Origin: a virus
IMG/VR virus record: IMGVR_UViG_3300047491_000751
Span: 1 to 24,348 of that record
DNA: 24,348 bases
Direction: 5' to 3' (one strand)
A model generated the notes under the pieces. The model made no database searches. It had not been told where the DNA came from and worked only from the letters and a program-made list of their open reading frames with translations. A program made the translations under genes and the position numbers. Below, piece by piece: positions 6,871-14,543 of this stretch; the first letter of the stretch is position 1, and each line of letters starts with the position of its first letter.

Positions 6871-6893
6871 AAGAAAGGGTAAGCATATATATA
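6871..6893 (+). promoter_or_regulatory. Archaeal promoter for the capsid-gene transcript
   Basis: A purine-rich stretch AAGAAAGGGTAAGC is followed by TATATATA (6886-6893). Transcription about 25 bases on would start near 6915, giving a leader of about 40 bases before the protease gene. The 99-base gap here is by far the largest in the rightward genes apart from the frameshift region, which supports a promoter. Confidence 0.55.
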
Positions 6894-6905
6894 CCTAGTA
6901 TTACT

Positions 6906-6929
6906 TTTCTTCAAATTTTTAAGAAGAAA
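6906..6929 (+). other. Hairpin with T-rich segment before the capsid operon
   Basis: TTTCTTC (6906-6912) and GAAGAAA (6923-6929) form a perfect 7-base stem with a 10-base A/T loop. The T-rich run around it could end the upstream archaeal transcript, or the hairpin could lie at the very 5' end of the new transcript and affect stability or translation. Confidence 0.4.
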
Positions 6930-6953
6930 TAAGACAGTTACAAAGCAAGGAGA

Positions 6954-8183
6954 ATGATGAAATTGACAAAAGAACCTGATGCCATTACTTTCTCCCCAGA
7001 AGAACCAATCGGATTCGAAAGAACAGCCGATGGGAAGCTTATAATTTCTGGATATAGTGTCCACACCGGAATCTACCAGAATGATACTGTCGAAATCCCT
7101 TACTCCGAACTCTCAAATATCCGTGATACCCTTAAAGGGCAAAAGATATTAAAGAATCACGATGCAGGGGATGTTGATGCGCTTATAGGGCGTATCACCG
7201 ATACAAAAATAGGCTTAGACAAGAATGTAGGCAAAAAGGGCGTTAAATATAAGGGTGTCATCAGGGATACCAATACAGAGTCAAAGATACAAGATGGTTT
7301 TGTTGATAACGTTTCAATCGGATTCGAGTTAGACCCGATTTGTTCAGAATGTGGAAAGGACTTCAGGTATTGTGAACACTGGTTCGACGAAGCACATGTA
7401 ATAGCGAAAAATTGCAGGTGCTATGAACAATCAATCGTTCCATTCGGAGCGGATGAAAACACAACAGTTGAACCGGGCGCAAGCTTTTCACATGGCACAG
7501 ACTTCACACTACAATTTGCTTATAAAAACGATAACGATTTTAAAGCACAATTAGAACCAAAATTAGAAGTCAGTCATTATTCAGGAACTTGGACAGACAA
7601 AACAACATCTACAACCTTTGATTATGATTATTCCTATCCATCTATAACGCCTCCGATTGTAACTTATACAACGCTATCAAGCGATGGTGATAAAATGGAA
7701 CATGAAGAAAGAATAGCAGAACTTGAGGCTGAAGTTAAAGCACTTCAAGACACAATTGATGCACAAGATGCTGAAATTGAAACCTTAAAGACTGAAATAA
7801 CTGCTAAAGAAGACCAAATAGGAGAACTGACCGGAATCATACAAGAATATAAAGATGCCGAAGAAGCTACTATTGAAGATGAAAAAGATTCTTTAGCTAA
7901 GAAAATTGCCGGAATCGAATTAGAAAAAGGCAAAATAACAGAAGAAGACATTGACGCAAGAGTAGAATCGTTGAAAGAAAAATTCGATGTTGAAACATTA
8001 GAAGCTTTATTAGACGCACACAAAACGTCAACCCCAGAACCAAGTGCAAAACCAAAAATTGGTGGAGTAACCGACACCCAAACTGGCGAAAGCGCATTAG
8101 AAAGCTCAAAGGTTGACCCAGAAGAAGAAAGGATTCAAGCTCTAAGTAAAATGTTTAATATGAAGATTCAAAAAAGAGAATAA
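6954..8183 (+). CDS. Prohead protease with C-terminal scaffold domain
   Basis: A 409-residue fusion. The N-terminal part (about 15-175) reads like HK97-type prohead proteases: ISGYSVHTGIYQN, a His in ILKNHDAGDVDALIGRITD (His69, likely catalytic), NVSIGFEL with Ser121 (likely nucleophile), and EQSIVPFGADENT. Between them lies a Cys/His cluster CSECGKDFRYCEHW (130-143) with CRC at 154-156, which may bind zinc. Residues 176-245 are a low-complexity linker rich in Thr, Tyr, Asp and Ser, a likely cleavage zone. Residues 249-380 form a long charged coiled coil, as in scaffolds that template the procapsid and are then degraded. GGAG stands before tandem ATGs; ATG 6957 has the better spacing. An internal start at 7695 would give the scaffold alone. 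Confidence 0.88.
   Translation: MMKLTKEPDAITFSPEEPIGFERTADGKLIISGYSVHTGIYQNDTVEIPYSELSNIRDTLKGQKILKNHDAGDVDALIGRITDTKIGLDKNVGKKGVKYKGVIRDTNTESKIQDGFVDNVSIGFELDPICSECGKDFRYCEHWFDEAHVIAKNCRCYEQSIVPFGADENTTVEPGASFSHGTDFTLQFAYKNDNDFKAQLEPKLEVSHYSGTWTDKTTSTTFDYDYSYPSITPPIVTYTTLSSDGDKMEHEERIAELEAEVKALQDTIDAQDAEIETLKTEITAKEDQIGELTGIIQEYKDAEEATIEDEKDSLAKKIAGIELEKGKITEEDIDARVESLKEKFDVETLEALLDAHKTSTPEPSAKPKIGGVTDTQTGESALESSKVDPEEERIQALSKMFNMKIQKRE
7695..8183 (+). CDS. Nested scaffold protein from an internal in-frame start
   Basis: Within the protease-scaffold frame, GGTGA at 7686-7690 lies four bases before ATG 7695, the same sequence and spacing that open the next gene and the tape measure gene. The product would be 162 residues, exactly the coiled-coil scaffold (MEHEERIAELEAEVKALQ...) without the protease. 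Lambda C/Nu3 uses this arrangement to make excess scaffold relative to protease. What is seen is the site and its position at the domain border; its use is inferred. Confidence 0.6.
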   Translation: MEHEERIAELEAEVKALQDTIDAQDAEIETLKTEITAKEDQIGELTGIIQEYKDAEEATIEDEKDSLAKKIAGIELEKGKITEEDIDARVESLKEKFDVETLEALLDAHKTSTPEPSAKPKIGGVTDTQTGESALESSKVDPEEERIQALSKMFNMKIQKRE

Positions 8184-8192
8184 GGTGATTTG

Positions 8193-8618
8193 ATGCAAAC
8201 ACAAAGAGGAATCGCTATAAGATACTTCGCTACCGCAGCAATCACTGATGCCGTTGATGCAAACGGTGTTGGTAAAGCAGTTATCCACTCAGGAGATGCT
8301 GAAGAAGTAGCAGAAGGTACAGAAGCAGGATATGCTGATTTCGCTGGAGTTATTAAATCCGTACGAGGAGGAAAAACAGACGCAGAATTAGGCGATGAAG
8401 TCGGTGTAGATAACGACAAAGTTGTCGAAGTTAAAATGTCTGGAGCATCCGCCTACAAAGACCTCATCACAACTGATGACGACGGTAAATTCCAAAAATT
8501 GACATTATCCGCAACCCCAACAGCAGAAGAAATTCTTAAAATCTGTGGCCGAATTTTAGGTTCAGGTACGGAAGAAGATGGGGACACAACTACAGCACTC
8601 ATATGGGTGAGGAAGTGA
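8193..8618 (+). CDS. Capsid decoration-like protein
   Basis: A 141-residue protein rich in Ala, Gly, Asp and Val. The pattern of short strands (GDEVGVDNDKVVEVKMSG, then DLITTDDDGKF, then ending TTTALIWVRK) resembles the small beta-rich cement or decoration proteins that bind the outside of HK97-fold capsids (DUF2190/gpD-like). The position between scaffold and major capsid protein is where such genes usually lie. Start ATG 8193 follows GGTGATTTG; a TTG at 8190 is inside that spacer. The assignment rests on size, composition and order. Confidence 0.7.
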   Translation: MQTQRGIAIRYFATAAITDAVDANGVGKAVIHSGDAEEVAEGTEAGYADFAGVIKSVRGGKTDAELGDEVGVDNDKVVEVKMSGASAYKDLITTDDDGKFQKLTLSATPTAEEILKICGRILGSGTEEDGDTTTALIWVRK

Positions 8619-8622
8619 TAAC

Positions 8623-9468
8623 ATGGAACCTATAGTTAATTTAGCAGACGGTGGAAACACAACCGCAACCGTACGATGGGAACCATATTTAGAAAAAGAA
8701 ATTGAAGGATATTTAGAATCCAACTCTATTTTAAGACAGTTTTGTTACATTTACAGACTAAATAACACTTTTACCGCAAATTTACCAAAAAGTAACAGTA
8801 CAGGAATGGCAGTAGAAATTGTAGAAGGAGCAGAAATTCCTGCCGTAAGGCAAGTATTAAGCACCGTTGACGTTAAAGTCGCTGCAAACGGTACCGCAAT
8901 TGAAATGACTGACGAATCTAAAATGGTAGATTGGTATGGTGACTTAGCACAGCGTGAATTACAAGAAGCTGGAAAAAGAATGCTCCGTAAAGAGAACAGT
9001 GACATAATGACCACTCTCTTAGCAGGTGCAGGAACCAGTACAGACAGTTACGAAGATGACAAATTCCAATTTGAGGATGTTGTTGACTCCGCCACCTACA
9101 TGGAAAACAGTATATACCAAAGACCGGATACCGTATTTGTAAACCCAATTCAATACGCTGATATCGTAAAAGATGAAAGATTTAGAGATTATTCACAATC
9201 TAATACATTAGCACCACTACGGGAAGGAACTGTCGGTGGGCAAATTGCAGGCGTTAACGTAGTTAAGCTCCCTGAAATCCCTGACAGAACCGTTATGGTG
9301 GCCGCAATGGACATGAGACCATTATGGTTAGTTGTACTTCAAGATATGAAGACTGAAGCATTCAGAATCCCCGATGAAAGAACTGACAAAGTTCAAATGT
9401 GGGTATACGAAAAACCAGCAGTCTTAAAACCAGAAGCACTACGTAAAATAACAATAACAGAAGCATAA
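8623..9468 (+). CDS. Major capsid protein (HK97 fold)
   Basis: A 281-residue protein that forms the head shell. Recognisable parts are the start of the E-loop region (NNTFTANLPKSNSTGMAVEI), GAEIPAVRQVLSTVDV, then a spine helix WYGDLAQRELQEAGKRMLRKENSDIM, DTVFVNPIQYADIVKDERF, GTVGGQIAGVNVVKLPEIPD and a C-terminal VYEKPAVLKPEALRKI, all standard in encapsulin-like capsid proteins. It is short, with no N-terminal delta domain, which agrees with a separate scaffold just upstream. The start follows GGTGAGGAAGTGAT. One of the safest calls here. Confidence 0.93.
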   Translation: MEPIVNLADGGNTTATVRWEPYLEKEIEGYLESNSILRQFCYIYRLNNTFTANLPKSNSTGMAVEIVEGAEIPAVRQVLSTVDVKVAANGTAIEMTDESKMVDWYGDLAQRELQEAGKRMLRKENSDIMTTLLAGAGTSTDSYEDDKFQFEDVVDSATYMENSIYQRPDTVFVNPIQYADIVKDERFRDYSQSNTLAPLREGTVGGQIAGVNVVKLPEIPDRTVMVAAMDMRPLWLVVLQDMKTEAFRIPDERTDKVQMWVYEKPAVLKPEALRKITITEA

Positions 9469-9479
9469 GGTGATTAAAA

Positions 9480-9824
9480 ATGGCAGCTAAAAATACAGCG
9501 AAAGCGGGGAAGAGGAAAGTCAGATATGAGCCAATAACTGCCGCAACCGAACATACCTTGACTTTAACAAAAACCGAATACATTCAGAACAAAAAAGACT
9601 TTGTGGCCAAATATGAAGACCTTCCAAAAAAGATAACCTTCAAAAAAGGCGAAACCAAAGAGTTACCTGAAGAAGTAGTCGCAGATTTGTTAAGTCGTGG
9701 AAAAATCAGGTCAAAAAAGGATTTAGAGCGAAAGGAAAAATTAATCGCAGAAAAGGTACCACTCAATGAAATGGATACCCGCGACCAAGCTCTACTACTC
9801 TTTGACCTTCCATACGAAGTATAG
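9480..9824 (+). CDS. Small basic head-region protein, unknown
   Basis: A 114-residue protein with a Lys-rich N-terminus (MAAKNTAKAGKRKVRYEP), a middle segment ITFKKGETKELPEEVVADLLSRGKIRSKKDLERK, and a hydrophobic end DQALLLFDLPYEV. The KKGET..LPEEVVADLL pattern is seen in small proteins encoded between capsid and connector genes of tailed viruses, but I cannot name a role. GGTGATTAAAA precedes the ATG. It may be a minor head or neck protein; evidence is position only. Confidence 0.6.
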   Translation: MAAKNTAKAGKRKVRYEPITAATEHTLTLTKTEYIQNKKDFVAKYEDLPKKITFKKGETKELPEEVVADLLSRGKIRSKKDLERKEKLIAEKVPLNEMDTRDQALLLFDLPYEV

Positions 9825-9833
9825 GTGATTTAG

Positions 9834-10232
9834 ATGGCGGAGTTCGCAGACTTAGATGAAGTTAAATCATTCTTTAACATAACAGATGAAGAAATAGATG
9901 AACTCCTCCAAACACTTATCGAACACTATACAGCAACATTCATCGAAAACGACATAACTGACGAAACTCAAGAAACAAAAGAGCTCTTATATACAGCAAT
10001 AGGGTGTCATCTGACAAGAATACATATTGAAAAGATAATGCCAACAATAGCATATACTATTGGAAGCGTAAAGGAAAGATTTCAATCACCCTCAACAGCA
10101 GACCGTTCATGGTGTTCTGAATTCGAAAACCGTTTCAACGAAATCATAGGACGACAAACCACATCAACATTCATAGTTTCTAAAAGAAGAAAAGGAATCC
10201 GTGATTTAAGTGAGTTTCGAAGCCCTTATTAA
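9834..10232 (+). CDS. Head-tail connector (adaptor-like) protein
   Basis: A 132-residue protein, mostly helical, beginning with FADLDEVKSFFNITDEEIDELLQTLIEHYTATF. This pattern of short acidic helices in a protein of this size, after the capsid gene, is typical of adaptor proteins (HK97 gp6/SPP1 gp15-like) that dock under the portal after packaging. The C-terminal SKRRKGIRDLSEFRSPY is basic and could contact DNA or the portal. GGTGATTTAG precedes ATG 9834. Fold family is inferred from size, composition and order. Confidence 0.65.
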   Translation: MAEFADLDEVKSFFNITDEEIDELLQTLIEHYTATFIENDITDETQETKELLYTAIGCHLTRIHIEKIMPTIAYTIGSVKERFQSPSTADRSWCSEFENRFNEIIGRQTTSTFIVSKRRKGIRDLSEFRSPY

Positions 10233-10599
10233 GAGACAAGACCAAGGACACACATTCGAATTGGAACAGGAAACACATGACACAATACAAGATTCTATCG
10301 GAGATACTGGAGTAGAATGGGTAAAAGTCGCTGATTTAACAGGAATAGTACAAAATGAAGATGTATTAGTTGAATCATTTAAAGGACAACTAGAATCTCC
10401 CGGATACCGAGGATTTTTCGTTGCAGATTTCGAAATACCCATAGATGACATTTCAAAATATCGAATAAAACAAACCATTCCCTATCTATATCCACTCGTT
10501 AGATATTATAAAGTGAAGGAAATTGTCCGAAATTTCATTCTAAACAAAAAACGACATCATTACGAGATAGTATTAGAAATTAATAAGAAGTGGTCATAA
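10210..10599 (+). CDS. Head closure (stopper-like) protein
   Basis: A 129-residue protein starting at GTG 10210 after GTGATTTAA, overlapping the previous gene by 23 bases. Predicted beta-rich (VKVADLTGIVQNEDVLVES, YRGFFVADFEIPI, HHYEIVLEI), which fits the beta-barrel stopper proteins that sit below the adaptor and close the head. The recurring order adaptor, stopper, gp10-like, tail terminator in tailed viruses supports this. No catalytic motif. Confidence 0.6.
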   Translation: MSFEALIKRQDQGHTFELEQETHDTIQDSIGDTGVEWVKVADLTGIVQNEDVLVESFKGQLESPGYRGFFVADFEIPIDDISKYRIKQTIPYLYPLVRYYKVKEIVRNFILNKKRHHYEIVLEINKKWS

Positions 10600-11048
10600 T
10601 GGGCGCTTATGGGTTCAAACCAGCATATAAAGCTTCAGGTGTAAAGCCGCCAATCGGCGAAAAATATCAATATTATGCTTGGAGAAAAGACGCACGTACA
10701 AGACCATTAGCGCGTGGACGATTTAGTTTAGATATGGTAGGAGACCCACAACAGGTATTAAGGGTAATGTCTAGAAATATAGACACATTAAGCACAGTCG
10801 AACCATATAGAATTGCAAAAGCAGTAGAAGTATATGCCAAAGAATTTGTACCAAAAGACACATGGCATCTGCACGATAACATAAGGGCAGAAGGACATCG
10901 TGTAGTAGCAGATACAGAATACGCATGGTACGTAGAATATGGAACAAAAAAAATGAAAGAGCAACCATATATGCGACCAGCAATCGAAGCCGCAAAACAA
11001 TTATTTGACACAACAAGCGTTACCGCAGCATTTGGTGCAGGAATGTGA
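10599..11048 (+). CDS. HK97 gp10-like neck/tail completion protein
   Basis: A 149-residue protein. Residues 81-90 (KEFVPKDTWHLHDNI), then VVADTEYAWYVEYGTKKM and KEQPYMRPAIEAAK match the signature of the HK97 gp10 family: 'TP.DTG.L..S', then 'YA.yvE.GT', then 'QPFmrPA'. Such proteins link head and tail. The ATG at 10599 overlaps the previous stop (TAATG) and is preferred over GTG 10590. The family match is clear by motif, and the exact structural role is inferred from better studied viruses. Confidence 0.82.
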   Translation: MGAYGFKPAYKASGVKPPIGEKYQYYAWRKDARTRPLARGRFSLDMVGDPQQVLRVMSRNIDTLSTVEPYRIAKAVEVYAKEFVPKDTWHLHDNIRAEGHRVVADTEYAWYVEYGTKKMKEQPYMRPAIEAAKQLFDTTSVTAAFGAGM

Positions 11049-11052
11049 TTAA

Positions 11053-11826
11053 ATGGACGATGCTGAACTGATTAAAATAATAAGGAATGTATGTGGTGAT
11101 TGGATAACAGATAATTATTACGTCCCATATGAAGACGGAGTACCCATATTTGTAGGAGAATCACACGATGCAACAGTTCCCGAAGTTTTAATTAGACCAT
11201 TCATCGACTCCAAATTTATTTTAAATGAAGTTTCCATATTCGACGATGCAGCAACACCAACTAAGGAATTTCTAACCTATAAAAGTATTGATTTTCAGAT
11301 AGATGTTTACGGGTCAACCATTTCAGAAGTAATAGATATAAAAAATCTTATTGAGAGACGTATAACTGGATTTAATGAAGTAGACCTTGTAGCATATAAT
11401 GACCCATTCAATTGGGAATCATATGAGTCTGTGACATATGTAAGTGAAGAATATGATTCCACATGCCAAATTTTATCAATTTGTGAACCGGGTCACATGT
11501 ATTCACGTGAAGACAGTATTAGCGGCGTAATTGCCGAGAATGGCTCATGGTTTTTAGATGATTCAGGTCTTTATGTTAATCCGTTAACAAGTCTTGATGA
11601 TATGATAATTAGGGAAGTTATTAATGGATTAGCCTTTATTGATGGTGACACACTTTATGATAAAAAGGTGAATGGTATTATTCTTAGGAGTTCACAGAGA
11701 AGTCGTGATAAGAATCCAAAACTTGAAAGATGGATGTTAGAGCTTACTGTTAATTATATGGAGATAAACAGTATTCCAGCAGGACCAAAAGTCGAGGAGT
11801 TTGATATAAATGTCCAAGAAAGCTAA
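11053..11826 (+). CDS. Tail terminator-like protein
   Basis: A 257-residue acidic protein between the gp10-like gene and the small gene before the sheath, where contractile-tail viruses usually encode a tail terminator or completion protein that caps the tail tube. The N-terminal half (RNVCGDWITDNYYVPYEDG..IFVG and FLTYKSIDFQIDVYG) and the C-terminal MLELTVNYMEINSI are strand-rich. It is longer than usual terminators (about 140-200 residues), with an insertion-like middle (ICEPGHMYSREDSISGVIAE...). GTGATTAA precedes ATG 11053. No firm family motif, so the role rests on synteny. Confidence 0.5.
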   Translation: MDDAELIKIIRNVCGDWITDNYYVPYEDGVPIFVGESHDATVPEVLIRPFIDSKFILNEVSIFDDAATPTKEFLTYKSIDFQIDVYGSTISEVIDIKNLIERRITGFNEVDLVAYNDPFNWESYESVTYVSEEYDSTCQILSICEPGHMYSREDSISGVIAENGSWFLDDSGLYVNPLTSLDDMIIREVINGLAFIDGDTLYDKKVNGIILRSSQRSRDKNPKLERWMLELTVNYMEINSIPAGPKVEEFDINVQES

Positions 11827-11989
11827 AGTTAAAGTTAAAAAATTTGACGCTCTCGAACTTGGTGCGGTTTTAATGTTGCAAAAACATAAAGTACGCACTT
11901 TACTTCGTAAAGAAGGTTTAAATGAGAACGAAAAAATTACCGAAGAACGATTATTAAAATTATATAAAAAATATTATGGAGGAGATTAG
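11810..11989 (+). CDS. 59-residue basic miniprotein before the sheath
   Basis: A small protein with a Lys-rich start (MSKKAKVKVKKFDALELGAV), a helix and a Lys/Tyr-rich end (LYKKYYGGD). It overlaps the previous gene by 17 bases; GAGGAG precedes it by ten bases. The following sheath ATG begins on the base right after its stop, and its last codons contain the GGAGGAGAT site of the sheath. Mu-like viruses also carry a tiny gene (DUF2635, gp38) directly before the sheath, but the sequence does not resemble that family. Function unknown. Confidence 0.65.
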   Translation: MSKKAKVKVKKFDALELGAVLMLQKHKVRTLLRKEGLNENEKITEERLLKLYKKYYGGD

Positions 11990-13534
11990 ATGGTTTCAGG
12001 AATACCATCCATAACCTTACAAACCGCATATCAACAAAGCGTGCCATTGGCAGATATCGAGAATACGTGGGGTATATGTCTTGAGTGCACAAAAGGAACA
12101 CCATTCGAACCTGTAGTAGTTGATAGCCCTGATAAGCTAAAGAGACTATTTAAAGTAACAAGATTAGACGGATATTTCGGAGTCGGTGGCCGTGAACTTT
12201 TGGTTACGAGAGTAACCGCAGGAACACCGGTTGCTGCTGTCCATTATCTAAAAGATAGAACAACCCCAACAGCACTTAATGTTTTAAAGCTTACAGCTAA
12301 AACTGTTGGCTCATACCCAATTTATGTTAGTGCAGGAATTAACATAGATGGTGTTAGTACATTAACAATAGAAGAAAGTGGAATGGCGACAGAATATTAT
12401 TTAGGAGTCCCAACTATTGCTAAACTGATTGCAAGAATTAATGCAACATCTGAAATAGTAACTGCTGAAGCAGTTATGAGTGACGATGCTACACCAGTGA
12501 AACAGTATGGTACAAATACATTAGCTACTTTAACAAGAACTAAATTAGGTTCTGGTGGTGGAGATAATGTTGCTGGAAGTAATGGTACCGGAAATGCAAC
12601 AACAGGAGAATTAACATCTGAAACTGCACCAGTAGCACATAAAACCGGATTGGCCATGTTTGCTGATTATCCAATTAATGGAGTGTTCTCAATTAGTGGT
12701 TATGACACAGTTCAGGATGAATATGTAGCACATGCTATTGAAATGAATGCAGAAGACGCTCACAAATTCAGATTCGCAATTATTGGTGCTAATGGTGGGG
12801 ATGATAAAGCAACAATGCTTACACGGACTAATGAAATTAACAGTGAAAATGTTATGTATGTTGGACAAGGATTAGTTGATTTAGATGGAAATCATTATGG
12901 ACCAAATTTAGCTACAATGGCCGTAGCAGGAAAAAGGTCTATGTTACCATATCAAGTGCCTATATGGGGTGGACAGTCTAATAAAAGATTTGGAACAGTA
13001 ACTCCGGATGGATATATGAATTTCTTTGTCGAAACATTGCCAATTGTGGACAGTAACACTATAACTACAAAAAGTGATTTAATAGAATACAATGAGAAAG
13101 GAGTTATTACATTTACTGAAGACCTTGATGGGGTCAGAATCAGAGAAGCGGTAATGACAACCCAACCTTACAACGAAGACGATGAATTAGAAGAAGACGA
13201 AATTTTGGTGACACAGGAAACTGAGGAAGCCATAATGAGCATTATACAGAGGGTCAAACTAAGAATCTGGCAAGCAGTATTTGCAATGCAAGGACGAACA
13301 ATAACATCAGATTATAAAACAACATTAGAAGAAAGTATTAAATCTAAACTTGAGTACATGAAAAACACTGAAAAATCACTGATCGAATTATCATCAGAGG
13401 GATTACCAGCATATACGGTCTCTGCGACTGTAGTTCCAAGATCAAACCAGAAAAAAGGTTATGTGGCAATAGAAGCTTCAATAACTCCGGTACATGCAGC
13501 AAGACAGATTTCAGCAACCATATACGTGAGGTAA
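11990..13534 (+). CDS. Contractile tail sheath protein
   Basis: A 514-residue protein that forms the outer, contracting layer of the tail. The N-terminus (SGIPSITLQTAYQQSVPLAD, followed by ENTWGICLECTKGTPFEPVVV and FGVGGRELLVTRVTAGT) is the sheath-type domain that handles passage and tube contact. The central Gly/Asn-rich stretch near residues 185-200 looks like a surface loop. The end (LRIWQAVFAMQGRTITSDYK, then YTVSATVVPRSNQKKGYVAIEASITPVHAARQISATIYV) is the conserved C-terminal sheath domain that forms the interlocked mesh. Strong GGAGGAGAT site. Its presence defines the tail as contractile. The DNA is richer in T and G than the terminase-portal region. Confidence 0.92.
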   Translation: MVSGIPSITLQTAYQQSVPLADIENTWGICLECTKGTPFEPVVVDSPDKLKRLFKVTRLDGYFGVGGRELLVTRVTAGTPVAAVHYLKDRTTPTALNVLKLTAKTVGSYPIYVSAGINIDGVSTLTIEESGMATEYYLGVPTIAKLIARINATSEIVTAEAVMSDDATPVKQYGTNTLATLTRTKLGSGGGDNVAGSNGTGNATTGELTSETAPVAHKTGLAMFADYPINGVFSISGYDTVQDEYVAHAIEMNAEDAHKFRFAIIGANGGDDKATMLTRTNEINSENVMYVGQGLVDLDGNHYGPNLATMAVAGKRSMLPYQVPIWGGQSNKRFGTVTPDGYMNFFVETLPIVDSNTITTKSDLIEYNEKGVITFTEDLDGVRIREAVMTTQPYNEDDELEEDEILVTQETEEAIMSIIQRVKLRIWQAVFAMQGRTITSDYKTTLEESIKSKLEYMKNTEKSLIELSSEGLPAYTVSATVVPRSNQKKGYVAIEASITPVHAARQISATIYVR

Positions 13535-13546
13535 GGAGGTTAAACT

Positions 13547-13966
13547 ATGACATATTTCGATACTGGATTAATTAAAATCGGAAACACAACAGTCAAAGTG
13601 CAGGAGATTACGGTGAATGTAACTCGCGAAGTAAACGAAGTATATACTTCAGAAAAGTTAGAAACCGACGAATTACGCCACGGAAGAAAAAAGATAGATT
13701 TTACAATCAAAAGAGCATTAGATAATGGAAGATTGTCCCAAATTTTTGAAACCGGGTGTGTATTTCCAATATTACTTTACAATAATGATACCACTCCACC
13801 AACACCATTAATGGTTTTGGAAGGGTGCAGACTGAGTAAAGATTCAATTGGAAATTTTGACGGAAGTAAACCGGTAACCCAAGACATTGACGGAAAAGCA
13901 ATACGAAGAAGGTTATTATTAAGTAGCTCCCAGAATCAAAGCACTGATGATAACTGCAAAATATAA
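13547..13966 (+). CDS. Tail tube protein
   Basis: A 139-residue, strand-rich protein immediately after the sheath. It starts FDTGLIKIGNTTVKVQEITVNVTREVNEVYTSEKLETDELRHGRKKIDFTIKRA, the pattern of tube proteins of contractile tails (IpA/gp19/XkdM-like): two long strands, a loop, then a strand hairpin. AAGGAGG seven bases before the ATG is one of the strongest ribosome sites here, fitting a protein needed in hundreds of copies. A hairpin plus T tract follows. Family by order and strand pattern. Confidence 0.85.
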   Translation: MTYFDTGLIKIGNTTVKVQEITVNVTREVNEVYTSEKLETDELRHGRKKIDFTIKRALDNGRLSQIFETGCVFPILLYNNDTTPPTPLMVLEGCRLSKDSIGNFDGSKPVTQDIDGKAIRRRLLLSSSQNQSTDDNCKI

Positions 13967-14000
13967 GTGAGAATGACTTTTCTCACTATAAAATTTTTTT
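13966..14000 (+). terminator. Hairpin and T tract after the tail tube gene
   Basis: AGTGAGAA (13966-13973) and TTCTCACT (13980-13987) form a perfect 8-base stem with a 6-base loop, followed by ATAAAA and seven T (13994-14000). It lies between the tube gene and the chaperone gene, so partial termination or a 3' end that protects the upstream message would raise sheath and tube over the downstream tail genes. Confidence 0.6.
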
Positions 14001-14012
14001 AGAGGTAATATT

Positions 14013-14543
14013 ATGAATAAAGAGGTAAATGCTCGGGAAGAGCAAGAAGAAATTCATTTATCAGAAGATGATACAGAATACACTACTTTTACAGATGAAG
14101 AAATCGAAGCCCTTCAACCAAAAGCGCAGGAGCTCAAAGAAGAGACTGACGATTATAAAAATAAGAAGGTTGAAGAAGTAACACTTACAAGAGATTTATT
14201 ATTAAAACGAAAGGACACTCCCTTTACTCTGCAAGTTCCATTAGATAAGAAAAAAGTTGGAACGGTTAAAGTAAGGCGAATGATGGAACAGGATAGAGTA
14301 AACTTTCAAAAATTAGCAGCATTACAGATGAAAGATGTTAAGGATATGACTGATGAAGAAATGACTATGATTGTTAATCAGAGTTATGAATTGATGGCTT
14401 CTTTGATAGTTGAACCTAAGATGACGGTTGATGAGTGGAAAGATACCGTAGACTTACCAATGCTGAGTTTTTTATCAAATAAGGTATCTGTTTTATCATA
14501 CGAGAAAGATGATGAAAAAATTAAGAGGAATTTTCGGATTTAA
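14013..14543 (+). CDS. Tail assembly chaperone, short product
   Basis: A 176-residue acidic protein in the place of the tail assembly chaperone (gpG/XkdN-like), directly before the tape measure gene. Such proteins coat the tape measure and recruit tube subunits. The first 50 residues are very acidic and probably disordered; residues 55-170 (LTRDLLLKRKDTPFTLQVPLD..., TVKVRRMMEQDRVNF..., LMASLIVEPKMTVDEW..., LPMLSFLSNKVSVLS) look like the folded domain, close to 'm......lI..pk.t.e.~~dl......l...I'. AGAGGT precedes the ATG. The frame ends inside a second open frame that lacks a start codon, as expected when a minority of ribosomes shift frame. Confidence 0.82.
   Translation: MNKEVNAREEQEEIHLSEDDTEYTTFTDEEIEALQPKAQELKEETDDYKNKKVEEVTLTRDLLLKRKDTPFTLQVPLDKKKVGTVKVRRMMEQDRVNFQKLAALQMKDVKDMTDEEMTMIVNQSYELMASLIVEPKMTVDEWKDTVDLPMLSFLSNKVSVLSYEKDDEKIKRNFRI

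Noticed and set aside
14514-14520. A6 run in the chaperone gene as the slip site
   Set aside because: A -1 shift there meets TAA at 14522-14524 in the new frame, so it cannot produce the extension protein.
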